Of a DNA stretch of 19,980 bases, positions 14,517 through 19,980 are shown piece after piece. The DNA comes from JBDTCS01 sp039923455 (lineage in GTDB: Bacteria; Bacteroidota; Ignavibacteria; Palsa-1295): contig JBDTCS010000094.1 in NCBI GenBank assembly GCA_039923455.1, forward strand, positions 1 to 19,980, read 5' to 3'. The notes beneath the pieces are model-generated. The model was not told where the DNA came from. It did no database searches and worked only from the letters and a program-made list of their open reading frames with translations. A program made the translations under genes and the position numbers. Position 1 is the first letter of the stretch; every line of letters starts with the position of its first letter.

Positions 14517-16118
14517 GTGGATAAGCGTGAGGATGATAGTCCCATAGAAGTTGCCCCTATTATTGCCGCGCCTACATTGCAGGTGCCCGGCGTTCTTGGC
14601 AGTATTGTTGTGGGCAATAGTACTGTTGGCAATCGTGCCGTTCGTGGTGCGATGATCCTCACCGCGGCCACATATATTTCCGTGCTCCTCGGGATCGTCG
14701 CACGAAAGTGGCTCGCGATACTGCTCATACCATTGCAGTTCGGTCTGATTCAGACTGCTCTCTCATTTGTCGATCTCATACTTTCCGTCGCATCGTTCTC
14801 GTTCAGCAGCGCGATTATTAATGTTCGGGATAACCTGATAGACGAACCACTGGAATATCTAAAAGAGAATATTTTTCTTCTTACGTGCTACTTCGGCAGC
14901 GTACTCTCGTTAGCCGCGATCATCATAGGTGCGGTGTTCGTGAAGCAATTAGGCGGGACGATCGTCCTTGGGCTGGTGAGTGTCTATGCGGTGCAGCGCT
15001 TCATCACATCACTCGATACGTTTTACACGCAGATACTTGAGCGTGAACTTGATTATAGCAAGATATCCCGCATCACACTCGTATCCAATATCTTGTTACA
15101 TGTTGCTGCCGTTGGTATTGCACTCGCTGGTTTTGGAGCGTGGAGTATTCCGGTCGCGACCTTGGTAGCGGCCCTGTTCAGCTACGGAATGAATAGCTAT
15201 TTTGTTCGCAAGCAGGGAATGCATGCGTTTCATGCAAGGCCGTGGAAATATTTTAGACCGAAGACCGTCCAGTGGCTCTGGCGATTTGGTTTACGCGTAC
15301 TGCTGAATCGTCTTTTCGAATCGTGGCTCTTCAAGATCGACAATATGTTGGTGCTTTGGCTGCTCGGTTCTGGGATGCTCGGGTATTATAGCCAAGCGTT
15401 CGCGATCGCGCAGATGCCAGCGATCGCTCTTGCGCCGATCGTAGCACGCGTTTCGATTGCGACCTATGCCGAAATACAGCATGATCTCCGACGGCTGGAA
15501 GAGGCGTTCGCTATCATTAATTTCTATCTCATCCGATTGCTCGTACCGGCGATGATCTTTGTGATTGTCACGAGCAAAGATCTTGTGCGCGTATTTCTCT
15601 CGTCGAATTGGGGAGAGGCCGCTGCACCACTCGCAGCGCTTGCAGGCTTTGTGATCACGATACCGCTATTTGAAAATGCCAAGATGCTTTTAGGTGCAAG
15701 ACTCAAGCTCAAGGAGATCTCCATCGTTCGAGGTGCACAGTTCGTGTTGCTTTTTGTGATCGTTGCTGCTGGCGGCAAAATGGGATTGCTCTTTGTTGGC
15801 CTTGCCGTTTCGCTGGTAAGTATTATCGGATATTTGTGGATCATGGTTTATGTCGGACGCGAAGTGTCGGTGCGTTTTCGTGATGTCTTCGCATGGCCGC
15901 TCTTGATCGGAGTATTTGTGTTGCCGCTTTTTGCATTTGTTCTAAATCCGTTGCTATCACAGCGGTTTGCGGCTGGCGCGATGCTCGGTGATTCTGTAGT
16001 ACGAATACTTGTTTTGGGATTCGGAGTCCTCGTGCTCTCGATCGGAATCGAATTTCTTTTTCGCCCCGATCACTTCAAGCATAAGCTCAAGGCTGTGCGT
16101 TCAAGAATGTCGGCTTAA
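14517..16118 (+). CDS. Wzx-type oligosaccharide flippase (MOP superfamily)
   Basis: This is a 533-residue polytopic inner-membrane protein with about 12-14 hydrophobic segments from residue 44 onward. It is of the lipopolysaccharide biosynthesis protein / Wzx type that flips undecaprenyl-linked glycans. Recognisable is the family segment after TM4: TFYTQILERELDYSKISRI followed by GIALAGFGAWSIPVATLVAAL (about 168-220). The middle KIDNMLVLWLLGSGMLGYYSQAFAIAQMPA stretch (273-302) is also typical. The GTG start gives a roughly 40-residue N-terminal tail ahead of TM1, acidic at first and then rich in Val/Gly/Pro; a later start is possible. There is no ribosome site. No glycosyltransferase or polymerase genes flank it, so its glycan cannot be named. 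It lies 78 nt after carB2. Confidence 0.85.
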   Translation: MDKREDDSPIEVAPIIAAPTLQVPGVLGSIVVGNSTVGNRAVRGAMILTAATYISVLLGIVARKWLAILLIPLQFGLIQTALSFVDLILSVASFSFSSAIINVRDNLIDEPLEYLKENIFLLTCYFGSVLSLAAIIIGAVFVKQLGGTIVLGLVSVYAVQRFITSLDTFYTQILERELDYSKISRITLVSNILLHVAAVGIALAGFGAWSIPVATLVAALFSYGMNSYFVRKQGMHAFHARPWKYFRPKTVQWLWRFGLRVLLNRLFESWLFKIDNMLVLWLLGSGMLGYYSQAFAIAQMPAIALAPIVARVSIATYAEIQHDLRRLEEAFAIINFYLIRLLVPAMIFVIVTSKDLVRVFLSSNWGEAAAPLAALAGFVITIPLFENAKMLLGARLKLKEISIVRGAQFVLLFVIVAAGGKMGLLFVGLAVSLVSIIGYLWIMVYVGREVSVRFRDVFAWPLLIGVFVLPLFAFVLNPLLSQRFAAGAMLGDSVVRILVLGFGVLVLSIGIEFLFRPDHFKHKLKAVRSRMSA

Positions 16119-16120
16119 AT

Positions 16121-16148
16121 AAAAAATACTCCAGTACATTTTTTTTTC
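16121..16148 (+). terminator. Weak terminator-like A/T repeat after the flippase
   Basis: AAAAAATACT and AGTACATTTTTT can form an imperfect, mostly A-T hairpin followed by a run of nine T (16139-16147). The GC content of the stem is low, so termination would be inefficient. It sits just before the queA GTG, where a ribosome site would be expected. Confidence 0.25.
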
Positions 16149-16160
16149 CTGATCACCCCA

Positions 16161-17198
16161 GTGCATCTTTCACTGTTTGATTACGATCTTCCGAATGAAC
16201 TCATCGCACGGTATCCACCACCTGAGCGAGGTGCGTCGCGCTTGCTCGTTGTGGATCGTGCGAGTAGAACGTACAAAGACCAGATGTTCTCGGACTTGCC
16301 AAGTTATTTGGCCCCGGAAGATTGCCTCGTTCTGAACACAACACGCGTGATACCTGCACGGCTGCATGGTATACGCGTCGAGACCGGGGCGGCGATAGAA
16401 TTATTTTTGCTGGAGCGTACATCGCATGACCCACCAACTTGGAAAGTTCTCGCGAACCCGGCGCGAAAAGTGAAGACAGGGGAGCGCATCGTGATCGGTG
16501 GTATTCTATCCTGCATCGTGCTCTCCGAAGGTGGGCAAGGAGAGCGAACCGTTGCCTTTGCCCATTCACCGGAAGACTTTGAGAAGTTGCTCGCAAGTGT
16601 CGGTGAGGTGCCGCTGCCTCCGTATCTAAATCGAAGTGCGGAAGCAAGCGACTCAGAGCGTTATCAAACGATCTTTGCCGATAAAGCAGGCGCTGTCGCC
16701 GCACCGACTGCTGGGTTGCATTTTACGGAGGAGCTGCTTGAAGGAATTCGTAAATCTGGCGTCACGATCGCCGAGATACTTTTGCATGTTGGCATTGGTA
16801 CTTTTCGGCCGGTCGAAGTGGAGGAGATCGAGCAGCACGTGATGCACGGGGAGTACTACGAAGTCTCGCCGGAAGCAGCGAGTAAGGTAAACCGCGCCAA
16901 ACATAGCGGAAAAAAAATTGTAGCAGTCGGGACGACTTCCGTGCGGACGCTGGAGACAGTCGCGAACGGAAGCGGAGAGATTCGTGCCGGCTCCGGCTAC
17001 AGTACTATCTTCGTCTATCCACCGTATCAGCTGCGAGTGCCTGACGCGATCCTAACTAATTTTCACATGCCAAAATCAACGCTTCTAATGATGATCTCGG
17101 CCTTCATGGGGCGAGAATTCTTGATGGAATGTTACTCGCATGCTATTCGGGAGCGATACCGTTTCTTTAGTTATGGCGACGCGATGCTTATTCTATGA
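16161..17198 (+). CDS. queA: S-adenosylmethionine:tRNA ribosyltransferase-isomerase
   Basis: QueA transfers and isomerises the ribosyl part of SAM onto preQ1 in tRNA to make epoxyqueuosine, the penultimate queuosine step. At 345 residues the length is standard. Family blocks appear in order: LSLFDYDLPNELIA (3-16), LVLNTTRVIPARL (56-68), LPPYL (152-156), GAVAAPTAGLHFT (177-189), LLHVGIGTFRPV (207-218), GTTSVRTLE (257-265), LTNFHMPKSTLL (298-309) and FFSYGDAML (335-343). All look intact. The start is a GTG with no ribosome site; the encoded N-terminus aligns with other QueA proteins, so the start is believed. No other queuosine gene is in the window. Confidence 0.97.
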   Translation: MHLSLFDYDLPNELIARYPPPERGASRLLVVDRASRTYKDQMFSDLPSYLAPEDCLVLNTTRVIPARLHGIRVETGAAIELFLLERTSHDPPTWKVLANPARKVKTGERIVIGGILSCIVLSEGGQGERTVAFAHSPEDFEKLLASVGEVPLPPYLNRSAEASDSERYQTIFADKAGAVAAPTAGLHFTEELLEGIRKSGVTIAEILLHVGIGTFRPVEVEEIEQHVMHGEYYEVSPEAASKVNRAKHSGKKIVAVGTTSVRTLETVANGSGEIRAGSGYSTIFVYPPYQLRVPDAILTNFHMPKSTLLMMISAFMGREFLMECYSHAIRERYRFFSYGDAMLIL

Positions 17199-17238
17199 CT
17201 ATTTTTGCGTGGTGGAGTTAACACTATTTCTCACGATC

Positions 17239-17244
17239 AGGTGA
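17239..17244 (+). promoter_or_regulatory. Ribosome binding site of the permease gene
   Basis: AGGTGA lies 4 nt before the TTG at 17249 and supports that non-ATG start over the next ATG at 17276. Confidence 0.45.
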
Positions 17245-17248
17245 AAGC

Positions 17249-19129
17249 TTGCTAAAAATCATTACTATCCTCGCGATGAACGCGGGGCTTGCCGGAATCT
17301 TCGTCTATCTTATTCGTAAGAAAGACCTGCTATCGTATTTCGATAACGGACGTTGGTGGCTTACGTGGCTATCGATCGCTATCATCACATTGATGGATGA
17401 GCTGACGTCGATCTTTTACGTCGCCGCGGAATCTTGGGCGATCGTAGGAGTCGCGGCGTTCGTCTTTATAGCGCTGACTTCCGTGCTGATGCGATTTCTC
17501 TCGAATCGTATGGTCGAGATCGCACATATTCTTGAACTACATGGCGTTCGCGGCGGAGGTGTGTATAGCTTCGCGTATCTTGTTTTTGGGCCGACGGTTT
17601 CCTTCATTGCCGTCGCTTCGATCCTTGTTGATTACATTCTCACCGCTGCGATCAGTACGGTTTCGGCAGTCTACAATGGTAGTTCGTTCTTCGCTATCGG
17701 TCCGCTTGCGACCTATTCGATCATGTTTCTCGTGATCTGGGGTTTGGCAGGACTGAATATTTTGGGCATTCGGGAAAATGCTCGGTTCACTTTCTTTATC
17801 TTTATTGGTGCGGCGTTCGTCTTGATGACACTCCTCGTTTCCGGGTTTGTCGATCCGAGTCCGGGGCAGGGTGCACGTGCAATGTATGGGTTGACGGAGA
17901 CTTGGAAAGGACTCACCGGTAGTGGAGTCTTTAGCGGAGCTTCGTTCTTCATCTTTGGTATTGCGAGTGTGATCCTTGCCTACTCTGGCATCGAGAGCGT
18001 GATTCAGACCGCGGGGCTTGTGCGAAGTTGGAGGGATATTCGGAAAGCGTATTTCTTTCTTGCGCTAACGGTTGGAATCGTGACGCCGCTCATGATCGCG
18101 CTCGTGCTTACCCGAACGGACATCGACTTTCATGCGCACGAAACAGACCTCATAACGCACTTTGCGACCATCCTGAACGGCAACACGTTTGGCATCATGG
18201 TAGGAGCATTGGCAAGCTTTACACTTATCATGGCGGTGAACACGGCGTTCGTTGCTTCGAGCGAACTCTTGGAGCGAGTTGCGCATCGTTACGGATTTGC
18301 CTGGCTGATCAAAACGAACAAGCGTGAATCGCTGTATCGGATTCACCTTATTAATGCGCTATTCTTTTCCATCATCATCGCGATCACTGCAGGCAATCAG
18401 GCAATGCTTGCGCACATGTACGCCGTCGGACTCGTGGCTAGCTTTACGATCAACATGGGTGCGCTGGTATACTATCGATATTCGCGAGGCAGTATGGAGA
18501 TTCGCGAATATCATACGTCGCGAACTGTTACGTTCATCATTTTTCTAATTCTACTCGCCTGCTTCGGCTTTATAGCCTATCATAAGTGGGAAGGATTTGT
18601 GCTTTGGGGGATCTCGGTTGCGGCGTTTCTCTTGATTGGGCTTCGGGTTGCCAAACGAAGAGCGCCGGAAATTATCGAGTACCATAAGACGGATAATCCG
18701 ATGTCGCTGGTGTTTCAGTGTGCGGAATCCGGCGAAGCGGGATTTCATATACATTTCCGTCGACCGAAAGACTATGCTCCGATCTCGTCTGATCTATCGA
18801 ACGCGTACGTAACGCTCTATTCTCCACGCGCAGGTTCGCCGGTGAAGCTTGGACCCAACCATTATCTATTCCCGATACGTGCTGAATCGCTGTATCGTCG
18901 AATCGTTTCGCTGATCGAAATGCTGAAATATGATCTCGAAAATTATCCGGTGACGTTCCATCTTGGTTGGCCGACTTCCAGTTGGGTCGATCGTATGTCG
19001 ACCGGCGTCATGGTGATCTCGCTCTTATCGCTGCCAAAGAAATTTCCGAAATATAATTTCGTTATGGAATATGCACCGGCTGTGCCACCGCCACCACCAG
19101 AGGTTACGGAACCTCAGTTGCCAGCATAA
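17249..19129 (+). CDS. APC-superfamily permease with C-terminal cytoplasmic domain
   Basis: This 626-residue membrane protein has about 12 hydrophobic segments in residues 3-468. The order and signatures suit amino acid-polyamine-organocation transporters: MDELTSIFYVAAE at 49-61, HGVRGGGVYSFAYLVFGP around 98-115, GLNILGIRENARF at 168-180, and FFIFGIASVILAYSGIESV around 233-251. After the last membrane segment a roughly 155-residue soluble tail follows (about 470-626). It has a predicted alpha/beta pattern (IHFRRPKDYAPISSDL, LFPIRAESLYRRIVSLIEML, TFHLGWPTSSWVDRMSTGVM) and a proline-rich end (VPPPPPEV). The tail is not recognised; it may be regulatory. The substrate is unknown, probably an amino acid. 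The TTG start is backed by AGGTGA. The gene lies 50 nt after queA and 5 nt before ispD, so the three are likely cotranscribed. Confidence 0.85.
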   Translation: MLKIITILAMNAGLAGIFVYLIRKKDLLSYFDNGRWWLTWLSIAIITLMDELTSIFYVAAESWAIVGVAAFVFIALTSVLMRFLSNRMVEIAHILELHGVRGGGVYSFAYLVFGPTVSFIAVASILVDYILTAAISTVSAVYNGSSFFAIGPLATYSIMFLVIWGLAGLNILGIRENARFTFFIFIGAAFVLMTLLVSGFVDPSPGQGARAMYGLTETWKGLTGSGVFSGASFFIFGIASVILAYSGIESVIQTAGLVRSWRDIRKAYFFLALTVGIVTPLMIALVLTRTDIDFHAHETDLITHFATILNGNTFGIMVGALASFTLIMAVNTAFVASSELLERVAHRYGFAWLIKTNKRESLYRIHLINALFFSIIIAITAGNQAMLAHMYAVGLVASFTINMGALVYYRYSRGSMEIREYHTSRTVTFIIFLILLACFGFIAYHKWEGFVLWGISVAAFLLIGLRVAKRRAPEIIEYHKTDNPMSLVFQCAESGEAGFHIHFRRPKDYAPISSDLSNAYVTLYSPRAGSPVKLGPNHYLFPIRAESLYRRIVSLIEMLKYDLENYPVTFHLGWPTSSWVDRMSTGVMVISLLSLPKKFPKYNFVMEYAPAVPPPPPEVTEPQLPA

Positions 19130-19134
19130 CGCAC

Positions 19135-19854
19135 GTGGATGAAGTGGTTGGGAAGACGGCGTTCATTATTGTAGCAGCCGGAAGCGGTACTCGCTTCGGT
19201 GGTGCGAAACAATTTTTGCTGCTCGAAGGACTGCCGCTATATGTATATTCCGTGCTCGCGTTTGCAAAGTTTTCGGAATCGGGGCCGATCGTGATCGTCG
19301 CACAACCCGAAGATCATGCACGCATACTTTCCGAGGTGGCGCAGCATGATGTGAAGTCCGAGTTGCATATCGTAACCGGCGGCTCCACAAGACAAGCTTC
19401 CGTGCGCGCGGGATTGGAATTTGCACTCACGATCGAGGATATTCAATTCGCACTTGTGCATGATGCCGCCCGTCCACTCGTATCGAACGATGTGATAGCA
19501 CGGACGCTCACAGCGGTACAAATAAGTGGCTCCGCGATCGCGGCAATTCCGGTGGTTGATTCACTGAAACTTGCGACTGAGGAGCGAAAGCTTGAGAGCG
19601 GAGAGCGCGTGGATCACTCCATCTCACGTGTTGGACTTTGGAGAGCGCAGACACCACAAGGCGCGGGCCTCGAGGAACTGCTCCGAGCAGTGCGCGAGGC
19701 TGACGCAGCCGAACACATCGGTACAGACGAATCCGAACTGCTCGAGCGGATTGGAATTCATCCGCAACTCATCCTCTCGAACGAAGATAATTTTAAGATC
19801 ACCTACGAGAGCGATCTCGAGCGTGCAGCGCTTATTCTCCGAGCTCAAAAATAG
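19135..19854 (+). CDS. ispD: 2-C-methyl-D-erythritol 4-phosphate cytidylyltransferase
   Basis: IspD couples CTP to MEP in the third step of the non-mevalonate isoprenoid pathway. The 239-residue length is normal. Visible motifs are AAGSGTRFGGAKQ (14-26, with Arg20 and Lys25 as the catalytic pair), TGGSTRQASV (81-90), LVHDAARPLV (107-116), IPVVDSLK (138-145), WRAQTPQGAG (169-178), GTDESELLE (196-204) and NFKITYESDL (219-228). The loop between the key Arg and Lys is two residues shorter than in E. coli and lacks the usual Pro before Lys. The start is a GTG 5 nt after the permease stop, without a ribosome site; a second GTG 9 nt later is possible. A hairpin and T-run about 95 nt downstream probably end the transcript. 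Confidence 0.96.
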   Translation: MDEVVGKTAFIIVAAGSGTRFGGAKQFLLLEGLPLYVYSVLAFAKFSESGPIVIVAQPEDHARILSEVAQHDVKSELHIVTGGSTRQASVRAGLEFALTIEDIQFALVHDAARPLVSNDVIARTLTAVQISGSAIAAIPVVDSLKLATEERKLESGERVDHSISRVGLWRAQTPQGAGLEELLRAVREADAAEHIGTDESELLERIGIHPQLILSNEDNFKITYESDLERAALILRAQK

Positions 19855-19948
19855 TTACGCATATCGTTCGATCGTGGACGCAAAGCGGTTGCTGAAGGAA
19901 TTACTTTTTCGTGAACAACTCCGATAGAAAACACGTTATACCCTACCT

Positions 19949-19980
19949 AAGGGAATAGCCCTATGGAAATTTCCTTTTTT
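19949..19980 (+). terminator. Probable intrinsic terminator at the right edge
   Basis: AAGGGAAT (19949-19956) pairs with ATTTCCTT (19969-19976) over 8 bp with one G-U, around a 12-nt loop. A T-tract continues to the last base of the window. The spacing after ispD (95 nt) fits a transcript end. The T-tract may extend past the window. Confidence 0.5.

Overview
The window looks like chromosomal DNA from a member of the Bacteroidota/FCB group, probably an Ignavibacteria/Kapabacteria-type lineage. The clearest marker is a secreted protein with tandem choice-of-anchor-D (ASH-like) repeats and a C-terminal type IX secretion (T9SS) sorting domain. Supporting signs are the scarcity of Shine-Dalgarno sequences, two TAnnTTTG promoter-like boxes, and an orphan helical protein resembling a family recurrent in Bacteroidota. 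GC content is near one half. The lineage call is from pattern recognition, not a search.

Layout. Positions 1-543 hold no gene, but several hairpins. A small exported protein (544-954, minus) diverges from a 499-residue helical orphan (1118-2617). A 760-bp gap follows. Next come a subtilisin-like S8 peptidase with no signal peptide (3378-5702) and the T9SS-sorted repeat protein (5888-7282), which ends at a 20-bp hairpin. An AT-rich gap precedes a signal-peptide-bearing orphan (7597-8469). This converges on an LD-carboxypeptidase (8474-9421, minus).

From 9406 to the right edge everything is on the plus strand and mostly housekeeping: a YtcJ-like amidohydrolase; the carbamoyl-phosphate synthase large subunit in two consecutive genes (carB1, carB2); a Wzx-type flippase; queA (queuosine tRNA modification); an APC-superfamily permease with an extra C-terminal domain; and ispD (MEP isoprenoid pathway). 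A hairpin with a T-tract after ispD closes the window.

How the genes relate. Amidohydrolase, carB1 and carB2 are spaced 2 and 21 nt apart and look like one transcript. queA, the permease and ispD are also tightly spaced (50 and 5 nt). The most notable structural observation is carB: both halves lie in one reading frame, separated by a single TAG and seven sense codons, yet each half is complete in catalytic residues. I did not find convincing evidence of a new multi-gene system. The uncharacterised genes most worth following are the 499-residue helical protein, the S8 peptidase with three N-terminal modules, and the two exported orphans.
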